Made by a program: the position numbers and the translations under genes | Assembly: GCA_013368315.1 (NCBI GenBank) | Contig: JAACJM010000011.1 | Span: forward strand, 620,001 to 684,000 | Source: Tetrapyrgos nigripes | Taxonomy: Eukaryota > Basidiomycota > Agaricomycetes > Agaricales > Campanellaceae | Direction: 5' to 3' | DNA length: 64,000 nt | Notes under the pieces: generated by a model | Database searches by the model: none | Seen by the model: the letters and a program-made list of their open reading frames with translations, nothing else | What the model was told of the DNA's origin: nothing | In this document: piece by piece, positions 1-11,059 of the stretch | Numbering within the stretch: position 1 is the first letter of the stretch | How the letters are laid out: every line of letters begins with the position of its first letter

Positions 1-1609
1 TTGGACGTCGTCAACGTCAGAAGAAGGCTCATATTCTTCTGCAATCCCATCAAGGGTATCCAAATCAAACTCGTAGCCCTCTAGCACTTCGAGTTTGGCG
101 CTATCCTCATCCTCAGCATCGGTTTCCTCACTAGCCTCAAAGACAAAAGGCGAAGCTACCATTGATGTCCGCATAGCAGAATCCTGCTACCTTCCTCTCT
201 GTTGATGGAAGAGAAGTCCTGGATATAATAGTACAAGACGTGGCTGTCTTCACCGCTCTCTCCATTAACAGAAGCAGAGTCAGGTCCCTCTGAGTAAATC
301 ACTGAGTCTAAAAAGTCTTGAGGGATGCTCATATGAGGAGGTGGACGCATTTGTCGTCTGCTGCTTCCTGTAGAAGTGCTCGAGGCCGACACAGGAGTAG
401 CTGGTGTAATAGGTGTGGCAGGTATGGAGGATGGTGTGACTGGGCTAACTGGCGAAGATGGAACAGGAGGAGGTGGTCTCGTGGGTATAGGGTAGAGATA
501 GCTTCGTCTTTTGGGGAAATCAGGGTCCAGCTGAGCTGATGGATAAGCACCAGCCTTGGTAGGTGAAGGTGGTACATGGATGGAAGCGCACAGTGATTCA
601 GGTCTTAGTGTGGGTGTTGGTGCGGTAAGAGTAGAGGATGCGGGAGCGGGAGCCGAAGCAGAAATGCGTTTAGGGAATGCAGGTGGAAGGACAGACCGAA
701 GGGTAAGCAGACGACTAATGTCGTGTGAGTACCATTCGGAGTCTGATACCTCTTCCTCTTCATCGGATTCCGAATGAGAAGACCCAGTAGACGATGGAAA
801 AGGCGATGCAGCAAACATCTTGGGAGCTCTGAAGAATTCGATGTCGACGTGTCGGCTTCTAACTCTGCGTTTTCTGTAGGAAGGGAAGGCAAAGGATCCA
901 ACGGAGCAGGTGCACTCTGCGACCTCCCGTGTTTTACGATGACGAGGGCTTTGATACTCTGTAACCTCTTCAACCCGAAGCCAGTTGGTGCTGGAGCCAA
1001 ATGAAAGTCTGCGTCGCATTCGTCATCTGAAGATGAAGGAGTCAGAAGAGTGCCTTGTGAGCTTGGCAAGGATATGGGTGATGATGAATGCGAGCATGGC
1101 GAGCATGGTGAGGGCATAGGTGACCATGATGATGAAGAGGGAGTTGGAATAGATGGATGGGGGAATTTGAAGGAAGCATCAGTGAAAGTGAGATGGAAAG
1201 AGTCGGGAGAACCTGCGGGTGAGGATGATGCGGAGGATGTTGGTGACGTGGAAGGAGGACACGGTGTGGGTCTTGGTGGTTCAGATAGAAGAGTGTCGCA
1301 GTCAAATGCATCTTCAAGAGGAGTTTTGGCAATGCGTATGTCTGAAGGAGACACTGCGAGTCTACAAAGCACTTAGTAAAAAAGTAAAGACACAAGTAAA
1401 AACAAGACGCACTGTTTTCGTTGTTTAGAGGAAGAACATGACGGACGAGGTTCCTCTTCTTCCTCGACTATGATTTGTAATGGCTCAGATTTCTTCGTAA
1501 AGATACCGTGTTTTCGAGAACGGATGTTGGCGGTTCGTTTGAGTGATGAGACTGTCCAATGTCAGTCAGCGCTAGATGGAAAAATAGACAAGTACTCACA
1601 AGTATTCAT
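1..1609 (-). CDS. Ser/Pro-rich hypothetical protein, multi-exon, 3' end outside window
   Basis: A minus-strand gene runs off the left edge. A plausible start is ATG at 1609-1607: a 10-base first exon (M-N-T) with a GTGAGT donor, then exon 2 from 1551 reading SSLKRTANIRSRKHGIF and an acidic EEEEE stretch, then an intron ending TTTGTAG and an exon reading LAVSPSDIRIAKTPLEDAFD. The rest is rich in Ser, Pro and Thr (many SPTS/PPSP stretches) with an acidic patch and the phrase SEWYSHDISRLLTLRS, followed by PPAFP. The reading frame changes near 820-900 and again near 160-240, where either short introns or indels must lie; I could not settle which. The last readable part (to base 1) is acidic. There is no enzymatic domain. 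The WY..I..LLTLR-PLPPAFP layout resembles uncharacterised Ser-rich proteins of Agaricomycetes (from memory, weak). Function unknown. Confidence 0.6.
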
Positions 1610-2345
1610 GATGTTGTCGTGAAAACAGAACGAAAAAAGGCGTCAGGTCAAGTCAAAGCAGTCAAAGAGTCGTAGAATGGAAAGCTGGGTCCTCCATTGG
1701 CATCCTGACCGCCTTTATAACTCGTCTCATTGTCCATTTTTCTCATTGTGTTGACTTTCCTTTTTTGGAACAATAGCACGGCGGATAAACAATGACTAAG
1801 CAGTGACCAAACAAAGTATTGTTCCTCCCCTCATTTTTCGCCTTTTCAACGCTTATCCCACTGTGTTAAGCGATGCCTTGAGGTCCCTTATTGTGCTTAG
1901 GCCGATGTATGTATTGAAAATGACGTGTGTATGTCCTCTGCATACTGCTGCTAGGCTGCTGCTACGTGCTAACTGGACATTCTCCCAAGTTGGTCCCGTC
2001 ACCTGGCGGCTTTTTTGGTCTCCTGAGTCCTCACCATCATGAAACCTGAACCTGGTCTCGACACCAAGCTTTTACCCGACTAATACCCGATCACCTTCGA
2101 CATCATTTTCTCAAACCGTCCTAGCACTGCATTAATACTATCCATCCATACCTCACATGTGCCAACTGAAGGCATGATTGAACGAGTTTCAGGCGAACTC
2201 GACTCACTGCTGACAATTTGGGTTTCGCTACTAGGGATGGCGGGGCGGGATGCTGGGTCATATATATATATATATATATAGGTGTCAGGGCCGTCCCGTG
2301 AGCGATGATTAATTGATTGGCCGCAGCTAATACTTAGTAGGGCGG
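1610..2345. other. Intergenic DNA with a (TA)n run
   Basis: No convincing gene. The 1610-1800 part is probably the upstream region of the minus-strand gene to the left. A pure (TA)n microsatellite lies at about 2260-2280. Confidence 0.6.
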
Positions 2346-2511
2346 CATGTAAACACATATAGCTCCGAGGCCTATGCCACTGCACTAGAAGGCAGATTTA
2401 TGAAGTAATACTACTTCATAAACTCGGAGCTATAAATAGACACTACAGACACTCTGGGAACTCCACCTTGGAGGCCAGCGGGCCACAGCGTCGTAAGCAG
2501 CATGCTTACAC
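2346..2511. repeat. Hairpin-bearing repeat, copy 1
   Basis: About 165 bases, repeated at 2714-2877 in the same orientation with only a few differences. It contains a nested inverted structure: outer arms TATAGCTCCGAG (2358-2369) and CTCGGAGCTATA (2423-2434), and an inner near-perfect palindrome TTTATGAAGTA (2397-2407) / TACTTCATAAA (2412-2422). The copy ends AGCATGCTTACAC. This is the form of a MITE-like or foldback element; no coding capacity. Confidence 0.8.
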
Positions 2512-2713
2512 CCTCACAACCTTCAAACCACAGCCACTGTGTATAGGTGATGGCTCCTGGTCAAGGCTGCTTATGTTATATAGGCCTACCCCACCCATTC
2601 AGGTGCAACTGGACCTGGAGAGATCCGGCTCGGGAGTTCGGACAGCCAGCAACCTTTGCCCTGTCCCGGGTTTGAACCGCCAACCCCTCCTACCAGCCGT
2701 ATTACTTCATAAA
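2512..2713 (-). other. Spacer between hairpin repeats with a Pol III B-box-like motif
   Basis: The 202-base spacer between the two repeat copies contains, on the minus strand, GGCGGTTCAAACCCGGG, which fits a B-box core (GGTTCRANNCC). I found no credible cloverleaf and no clear A box, so this may be a SINE remnant or chance. Confidence 0.25.
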
Positions 2714-2877
2714 TATGTAAACATATAGCTCCGAGGCCTATGCTACTGCACTAAAAGGGAGATTTATGAAGTAATACTACTTCATAAACTCGGAGCTATA
2801 TATAGACACTACAGACACTCTGGGAACTCCACCTTGGAGGCCAGCGGGCCGCAGCGTCGTAAGCAGCATGCTTACAC
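2714..2877. repeat. Hairpin-bearing repeat, copy 2
   Basis: Second copy of the element at 2346-2511. The outer arms are at 2724-2735 and 2789-2800, the inner arms at 2763-2773 and 2778-2788. Differences from copy 1 are few, and the stem arms are preserved in both copies. Confidence 0.8.
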
Positions 2878-3119
2878 GGCAGCGCCTAAGTAGTTGTGAT
2901 TCCCCAGTTGCTATTTCCAGGAGTTTTGATTTTAATTTTGCCAGTGTGACTCGATTCCAGTTGCGGTTTCGATTGTGATACCAAATAGACACTCGTGTCG
3001 AATTCAGCTCTCAGTTGGTCAGAGCATGCAAATACGCTGGCCAGCTCGGAGTATGATGGGGTGCTCTTCGTAAATTCATGCTTCAACCCATCCAATCTGT
3101 ATCAGCACAATTACACTGC

Positions 3120-4100
3120 AAGTACATCTAAAATCCTCGATACTTAAATATCTATAATCAGATCTGAGTCTTTACTTTCCAGGTTCTACCAATGACTTTC
3201 AACATAACCTGAGCTAGCTGCAAGACCAGGACCGAGTTGGCGACCACCTCCGAAGCTCCAGCTTTCTGATAGATGATAGTGGTATTGCACATCATGGCCT
3301 GTGATTCTGGTTTGCTGTATCCAACCATTGTCAATGTTACGGCAGAGCCAGCCGCTGCACTAGCTGCGTATCCCTTCCTCTCCAGTACCTATAGAAGGCA
3401 GGCAATGGAAGGATAAGTAAGCCGTGATGGAATGGTAAAGCAGCATGATAAGTAACTGACTGATTATTATACTGGTTTCACTACCCTCTGACCATCTTTG
3501 AATTGACTCGAGCAAGCTCCAACATTCGTAGGGCAACTGTTAAAGCCAGGACTATGTTCATGACCAGGATTTCCTGACTGGCACTCTGATCCATAATGCC
3601 ATAACCATGGCTAACTCACTGTATCGTATCAACGCCATAGAACATGCACTGTTCACTTTGCTGACTGCAGCATAGCCTTTCCAATGACCTGGGCCGATTG
3701 CAAGCAGGGATGAGTACGAAATCTCGCACTTAATATCTCAGACTGACTGACCATTATACTGGTTGCCTGAAACCATGTTAAAGACACACCCTTGTGAATC
3801 AAATCCATGAGCTCTGCAAAGTACTTTTGTTGAGTGAGTTGGGCCAATTTAAACAGTACTAGTAGAAGACGCAGCGTCTGAGGGCATGTCATTGATGTCA
3901 AGCTCATATCCACCCGGTCTGGACTCAGAATGAGCGCCACCAGTAGCAAGACTCATGGGAAAGGGTAACATCGAGTGGTAGAATAGAGCACTGGTGACTT
4001 GAAGACGATGATGGTCGAGGACAAGCGCTCTTTCGACTGGGCCACGAGGCACTGGTATATTTTTGTCAAAGTCAATTATCATTAGGGATCTGTACTTCAC
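3120..4100 (-). pseudogene. Decayed unrecognised gene, paralogue of the next one
   Basis: Minus-strand segments read as protein but do not join into one frame: MKYRSLMIIDFDKNIPVPRG (from 4100), a segment with AELMDLIHKGVSLTWF (near 3800), and KGYAASAAAGSAVT...NTTIIYQ...QLAQVMLK (3390-3190). The last block is clearly homologous to KGYAASAAGGGFAT...NTTIIYQ...SLQAVQVISK in the neighbouring 4205-4930 remnant, and ELMDLIHKGVSLT matches ELINLNHEGLPLT there. This looks like a tandem gene duplication. I do not recognise the family; the Ala/Gly-rich hydrophobic block could be membrane-associated. Short introns may explain part of the frame changes. Confidence 0.5.
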
Positions 4101-4204
4101 AGCCAGACCTCTGTATCAACAGGTGTTCAAAGAGAATACGAAGGACATAAAGTAGTATAAGTATAGTACATATACAAAGAGCCCTCAAAATCATGATTTA
4201 AAAG

Positions 4205-4930
4205 GCACAACTAGATAGCTACTGTCTTCTGACCATCTTTGAAATGACTTGAACAGCCTGCAAACTGAGTAACATATTGGCCAGCGCTTCTGATACGGTC
4301 ACAGTGTTCTGATATATGATAGTAGTATTACATGTCATGGCTTGGGCTTGATGTTTGAATTCCTGGTATCCAAGCATCGTCGCAAAAGTGGCAAACCCCC
4401 CACCTGCTGCACTTGCTGCATAACCCTTCTAATCACTAGCACCTATCGAAAGGGAGGAATCAGGATTCAGATTGGAATAGGTATGAAGTGGTGAAACAGT
4501 GTTGGAGGTACCATTAGTAGTACTGATGTACTGGTTCTCTGTACTGCTTCCCTAATATTGCGTTAAAGGTAGACCCTCGTGATTCAAATTGATGAGCTCC
4601 GTGAAAGAATTCGGTGGAGTCCTGTACGTTACTGCCCTGATGCGCGATTTGCTGTCGATGGTGCATGTTGAACTTGCTGCTGGGTGGCAAACATCTCAGC
4701 ACTACATTCCTGCTGCACATGATCTTCATCATCCAAAAATCCATACCGAGTCTCCTTCAGCTTCGTCTCAATCTTTCTCCATAAATCCTCCCAATCTTCC
4801 TCCTACGCCAGGAACCTCCAATTTCCCCGAAAGTACTACGCTAAATCCTTCTCCTCTGACTGGTTCCGCAATGCAAGGGATACCAGTGCAGTCCCTCCAC
4901 TCATTCAGCTTTCTTCTTAGTGCATCTGCT
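4205..4930 (-). pseudogene. Decayed unrecognised gene with in-frame stops
   Basis: Minus-strand remnant parallel to the one at 3120-4100. It contains YFRGNWRFLA, a TAG, then EEDWEDLWRKIETKLKETRY and FLDDEDHVQQE, later ELINLNHEGLPLTQY (followed by TAG), and a final KGYAASAAGG...QVISKMVRRQ ending in TAG. At least two TAG codons interrupt otherwise coherent protein, so it is probably a pseudogene unless unusual introns remove them. Family not recognised. Confidence 0.5.
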
Positions 4931-5289
4931 TTGAGCTTAACCTGATGAAGCTAACGGAAAGCGAGCAGATGGGGATGACGAGAAGCGTGGATGTGGGCTC
5001 ATTATTTGCTCGTTATGTTACTTCTATATCCTCCTATGCTTTCTTTGATCTGCAGAGTATCTGTACCATAAGTTGTGTGAATGAGTTACCGCAGTTTCAA
5101 GGAGCACATACTAATCTCCGATGCTTTGAGATAAGTACATGAATTGATACATTTTGTTCTCTGGTTTTGCGTATGGATTGAAAAGTGTGTATGCACGTAG
5201 AACACTTCAAAGCTTTGAAGTTAACAAAAAACACAGGTATACGTAACGAGGTAGTGTCGGTATGCCTATAAGGAACCATAGCGCGCCAA

Positions 5290-6130
5290 ACTTCATCATT
5301 TACTCTGAACCTTATCATTGCAAAAGTGTAAGAAGTTTGCACGTGAACTCAACACTTTTCGCTTTGTTCTGCGCACAATCACATCAGCACAAGAGGGCGC
5401 CAAAAGAGTAGCAAAGTCAGCACCCTGGTAGAACTCTATCATTCCAAACTGAACCGTTAAGCAGCCTGCACGTGAACTGGACACTTTTTGCTACTTCCTG
5501 CGCTCAACTACGTCAAAACAAGAAGGCGTCAAAAGAGTCGCAAGGTCAGTAACCTGGCAGAATTCTATCATTCCAAACGAAACCTTATCATTGCGAGAAG
5601 TTAAGCAGCCTGCACGTGAACTGGACACTTTTTGCTGCTTCCTGCACTCAACCACGTCAAAACAAGAAGGCCGCAAAAAGATCACAAGGTCCGTTTGTGG
5701 AACTCTATCATTCCAAATGAAACCTTATCATTGCGAGAAGTTAAGCAGCCTGCACGTGAACTGGACACTTTTCACTGCTTCCTGCGCTAAACCACGTCAA
5801 AACAAGAAGGCCGCAAAAAGATCACAAGGTCCGTTTGTGGAACTCTATCATTCCAAATGAAACCTTATCATTGCGAGAAGTTAAACAGCCTGCACGTGAA
5901 CTGGACACTTTTCGCTGCTTCCTGCGCTCAACCACATCAAAACGAGAAGGCGGCAAAAAGATCATAAGGTCCGTTTCTGGAACTCTATCATTCCAAATGA
6001 AACCTTATCATTGCAGGAAGTTAAACAGCTTGCACGTGAACTAGACACTTTTTGCTTTGTCTTGCACTCAACTCCATCAACACGTACAAGGCCACCAAAG
6101 GATCATAAGGTCAGTATCTCAAGCTCTATC
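5290..6130 (+). repeat. Six-unit ~140-bp tandem repeat with CACGTG in each unit
   Basis: The unit contains CTTATCATTGCGAGAAGTTA, then GCCTGCACGTGAACTGGACA, then a CAAAACAAGAAGGC-like stretch and AACTCTATCATTCCAAA. CACGTG occurs once per unit at 5340-5345, 5469-5474, 5613-5618, 5753-5758, 5893-5898 and 6033-6038: spacings of 129, 144, 140, 140 and 140. The last three periods are exact and the outer units more diverged. The array ends about 170 bases before the ATG of the receptor gene at 6298, so it occupies that gene's promoter. CACGTG is the canonical site of fungal bHLH regulators (Pho4/Cbf1 class); that it acts here is inference. Confidence 0.85.
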
Positions 6131-6297
6131 AATTCAAACAAAAACCTACCATTTCTACCTAATGTTTACACTTTCAGCATAGCATCTGAAATTTTGCAAA
6201 GGTTAGTGTTATACACAGCTGCAACTACTACCTATATTAAGTGATTCTTTTATTATCAATTTTTGATCTTGCATTTGTCATTACTATTAGAAAAACA

Positions 6298-9200
6298 ATG
6301 AAGAAAGTAAAGAAGGCGGCCAAGAGATTTTTTCGTAGCAATCCAGGGACACCAAGAAGCAACACACCTGTCCCAAACATTTCACCCCAATCAACGCTTC
6401 ATATTCTTGCAGATTCAGCTTTGAAAACAGCTACTAAGCCTACACAGAATGTCTCTGTACCTGTACCAGATGATGCTTCTGTTCCATCTCCTCAAAGTGC
6501 AAAGAAAGGAGAAGTGGCATTGGATGTGATTGAAAAGGGGCTTGTTATTCTGGATGTTGCATCAGAGTGGTTTGGACCTTTGAAAGCAGTGACTGGTGTT
6601 TTAGGTGAATGTATCAAGACATATAAGGTGAGTTTCTAATGTGAATGGGTTTTGTGCTCAAATTCAGAGTAATATTTCTAGGAAGTAATGGACAACAAGA
6701 AAGATCTTGACAAGCTAATGAATGATCTGACTGAAGAGGTCCAAGATCTTGAGAAACAACGAGGAGGAAATCAGTCATCAGACATGAAACAGATTTTTGA
6801 AGATCTCTCAAAGTAAGTGAAAATTTGGCTTATGTTTATACACTAAGATGTGGATAAATATTCATAGAAAACTGGAAAATGTTTCTAATGAGACGAAGCA
6901 GAGACTAAAAGCCTCTAACTTTCAACAAGCAATTCAAAGTGGTCGTATTTCTCAAGAAGTTGAACAGTTCTTCAAAGATGTCTCCAAAGCATACGAAAAT
7001 TGCAAAGTAGGTTTTGCAGACCATCTATGCTGTTTGCAAATATCTTATGATTTCTAGTTCAAAGTCTTGTTGATTATTGCCAGACAAACTAGTGAAATTC
7101 AAAAGGTGTGTAATTGAACAAAAAAAATAGCTACACATCTAACAATCTTAAAGAGTCTCAACTTTGACAAGCTCAAGCCCTCTATGAAGGCATTTCATGA
7201 TGCTCAAATTGGAGGAGGGAAGGAACGAGATTCTTGCACTCCTGGAACAAGGATCCAGATTATTGGGGACATTGAAGAGTGGGCTGAAAGAACAACAGAT
7301 GAGAATACAGGACATTGGATCTATGGCATGGCTGGAACAGGGAAAAGCACCATTGCAAGATCAGTCTGCTTAAGTCTAGAAAAAAAGCAGCTTCTGGCTG
7401 CTACGTTTTTCTGTTCCAGACAGATTCCAGAATGCAATGACTGCAACTACATCATCCCAACAATTGCTTATCAGCTTGCTCAATACTCTCCTGCATTTGC
7501 TGAAGTGCTCAACAAAACCATTCAAGAGGATCCTACAATCACTAGCAAATCTGCAAGCATGCAACTAGATAAACTTGTGGTTACCTGCTGGGATACAGTG
7601 TTCAAATCACAGAAATTGGGTCCATTGACCCCAGTAGTTGTGATTGATGCACTGGATGAATGTCGAGATATTTCATCTGTTCTGGAAGTGCTTATTCCTG
7701 CAATTCAGAAGCAGGAATTGTTGGGCTTGAAGTTTTTATTTACAAGCCGGCCAGAGTCCTATATGCATAAATATCTCAAGATTGATGGACCATTATCTGA
7801 AGGATCCAATGTTGATCGAATGTTTCTGCATGATGTAGAGGAGAGTTTAGTGCAAGCTGACATCACCAGATTTCTCACATGTCAATTTGAACACTCTGAG
7901 CTATCAGTGTCAGAACATAACATCAATAAGCTTGCCAACATGTCTGGAAAGCTGTTCATTTTTGCTGCAACAATAGTTAAATTCATATTGGAGAAACATA
8001 ACCCTATTATGGCAGAGAAGCGCATGAATAGAGTACTTGATCTCAAATCTAAACAAGAAAAGCATCAGACTAAAGGTCTTGATGAGCTTTATGACACTGT
8101 TCTTGAGCATTCATTTGATTTCGAGAAGTCATTGTCTGAGGAGAAAGATACTTATTTGATGATCCTCCATGCTGTGATTACTGTACAGAAACCTGTTTCT
8201 CCAAGTGTGATATCAAAAATGCTCGGTTTACAATTACAGGAAGTAGAAGAAGTTATCAGGGAACTGTATTCAGTTTTGTATATTGCTGACTCTGATCAGG
8301 CAATTTACACCCTGCATGCATCATTCCCTGATTATATTCGGACTAAAGGAAGGGCAAAGGGGGCCTTTTGGTGTAATGAAGGATTGTATCATACAATCCT
8401 GGGCAAGGCATGTTTCAAAAATATGATGGAAGAGTTGAAGTTCAATATCTGTCAATTACCCTCATCTTTTCTTGCAGACAAGGATGTTCCTGGAATTTCT
8501 GACAAACTGAGAGCAATTGATGAAACCTTAAGATATTCATGCAGGTATTGGCCTTATCATTTTGTCTGGTCAGACATGACAGAGGAGGTTATCAAGCAGT
8601 GGAAGGGATGTATGGAAAAGAAGAGTTTGTTCTGGATTGAAGTGATGAATTTGTTAGGAAGCATTCCTGAGGCTTATGATAGTCTGCAATTTTTATTGGA
8701 GGCAAGTGGCTTTCTTTTAGATTCAAAAAGTTCACAAACTGATTTCTTACAGACAATGAATAATAAGGAAATTGAGACTGAGATTCAAGCCAAAATTCAA
8801 GCCAAGATAGCAGAATTGCAGCAATTTGTAGCTTTCCATGCCAAGAGCCCTGGAGTAGAGAGAACTCCTCATTTATATTTGAGCAGTTTGCCATTCTGGC
8901 AGAAGGATTTCCTGGGAAAGCAGAGTTTGCAAAACATCATAAATCTCAAGAAGTGTTTTCAACAAAGTAGAGAAATGGAATGTTGGCCAACATCCTCACC
9001 TGTGTATGCAGTTGCTATTTCACAAGATGGCAAGTTAATTGCATCTGGGGATTGGAATGGCATTATAACAATCTGGAATGTATTAAGAGGAAAGGAAGTC
9101 AGAAGGATAAATGGCCACAGTAGTAAACGTGTGAACTCAGTGGCTTTCTCACCTGATGGAACCAAGATTGTGTCTGGATCTGTTGACCAGACTGTCAAGA

Positions 9201-11059
9201 TCTGGGATCCAGCCACAGGAGCTCAGATTGGAGAGCCATTGCAGGGCTACAGCAGGAGTGTGTGTTCTGTGGCTTTCTCACTGGATGGAACAAAGATTGT
9301 GTCTGGATCAGATGATGGTACTGGCAGAATCTGGAATGCAGCTACAGGAACTCAGATTGGGGAGCTATTGCATGGCCACAGCAACAGTGTGTATTCTGTG
9401 ACTTTCTCACCTGATGGAACCAAGATTGTGTCTGGATCAAGTGACAAGACTGTCAGAATCTGGGATGCACCTACAGGAGCTCAGATTAGGGAGCCATTGC
9501 AGGGCCATACAGATAAGGTGAATTCAGTAGCATTTTCCCCTGATGGCACCCATATTGTGTCTGGATCAGATGACAAGACTGTCAGAATCTGGGATGCAGC
9601 CACAGGATCTCAGATTGGGGAGCCATTCAAGGGGCATACTTCCTTAGTGTGGTCTGTGGCTTTCTCACCTGATGGAACTAAGATTGTGTCTGGCTCAAAT
9701 GACCAGACCATCAGAATTTGGGATGCAGCCACAGGAGCTCAGATTGGAGAGCCATTGCAGGGCCACAGTCATGTGGTGATGTCTGTGGCTTTCTCATCTG
9801 ATGGAACCAAGATTGTTTCTGGATCATATGACCGGACTGTCAGAATTTGGGATGCAGCAACAGGACCTCATGTCAGTGAGCCATTGCAGGGCCACAGCAA
9901 CATTGTGTATTCTGTGACTTTCTCACCTGGTGGAACCAAGATTGTGTCTGGATCACAGGACAAGACTGTCAGAATCTGGGATGCAGCTACAGGAGCTCAG
10001 ATTAGGGAGCCATTGCAGGGCATTACAGATTGGGTGAGTTCAGTAGCATTTTCCCCTGATGGCATCCATATTGTGTCTGGATCAGACGACCAGACTGTCA
10101 GAATCTGGGATATGGCCACAGGATCTCAGATTGGAGAGCCATTACAGGGTCATACTGGCACAGTGTTGTTCGTGGCTTTTTCACCTGATGGAACTAAGAT
10201 TGTGTTTGGATCAGCTGACAAGACTGTCAGAATCTGGGATGAAGCCAGAGCATCTCAGATTGGAGAGCCATTGCAGGGCCACAGTGACTGGGTGAGGTCT
10301 GTGGCTTTTTCACCTGATGGAACCAAGATTGTGTCTGGATCAGATGACAAGACTGTCAGAATCTGGGATGCAGCCACAGGAGCTCAGATTGGAGAGCCAT
10401 TACAGGGTCATTCAGCCGAAGTGTTGTCTGTGGCTTTCTCACCTGATGGAACCAAGATAGTGTCTGGCTCAGATGACAGGACTGTCAGAATCTGGGATGC
10501 AGCCAGAGGAGTTCAGATTGGAGAGCCATTGCAGGGCCACAGTGACTGGGTGAGGTCTGTGGCTTTCTCACCGGATGGAACCAAGATTGTGTCTGGATCA
10601 GATGACAAGACTGTCAGAATCTGGGATGCTGCCACAGGAGCTCAGATTGGAGAGCCATTGCAGGGCCACAGCAGCTTGGTGATGTCTGTGGCTTTCTCAC
10701 CTGATGGAGGCAGAATAGTATCTGGCTCATATGATAAAACTATCAGAGTTTGGGAAGTGCATGCAGATGATAATGGTCTTGTTGCACAGACAGATATCAG
10801 TAAGTTGCTCTTTTTCCCATGTAGGTATGTCATACTAATCCAATCTTTATGGCTAGATAAGCTCTGGACTTTGGATGATGATGGATGGGTTCATTTCCCT
10901 AACATTTCTTATGGGATTGTTTGGATCCCACCCTTATTCCACCCTCTATTGTGCAGGGCTCAGAACCCCTTTCTGATTTGTCAGCAAGGTTATACCATGA
11001 TTGATCTCTCTGAATGTGTATATGGAGAAGATTGGACCCAATGCTGGCCACAAGATTAA
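6298..11059 (+). CDS. NACHT-WD40 STAND receptor (NLR-like), 14 WD40 repeats
   Basis: Six exons fit one frame: 6298-6627, 6682-6812, 6868-7006, 7058-7105, 7154-10799 and 10857-11059, giving about 1,498 aa. Residues 1-220 form a basic then helical, Glu/Lys/Gln-rich N-terminal region. A NACHT NTPase follows, with Walker A GMAGTGKST (about residue 274) and Walker B VVVIDALDEC (about 378). A helical linker leads to 14 WD40 repeats (about 832-1421), each about 43 aa with the pattern SVAFSPDGTKIVSGSDDKTVRIWD. The C-terminal tail ends WTQCWPQD. The last intron (57 bases, GTAAGT, TACTAAT, CTAG) is a multiple of three without a stop, so unspliced DNA also reads through. Such proteins work as signal-responsive ATP/GTP switches, and in Podospora the HET-D/HET-E relatives control heterokaryon incompatibility. 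Ligand unknown. No inactivating change seen. A poly(A) signal AATAAA lies at 11401. Confidence 0.9.

Noticed and set aside
318..1428. Plus-strand open frames opposite the Ser/Pro-rich gene
   Set aside because: They are complementary shadows of the low-complexity minus-strand gene (Arg/Trp- and Gly/Glu-rich readings).
1803..2042. 79-codon plus-strand open frame
   Set aside because: Cys/Leu-rich random-looking composition, no domain, no splice context; probably chance.
2640..2700. tRNA-like B-box on the minus strand
   Set aside because: Only the B-box core fits; no acceptor stem, no clear A box and no cloverleaf could be drawn. Kept only as a possible SINE remnant.
5591..6044. Plus-strand open frames through the ~140-bp tandem repeats
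   Set aside because: They arise from periodic readings of the repeat, lack introns or a domain, and the unit is not a multiple of three.
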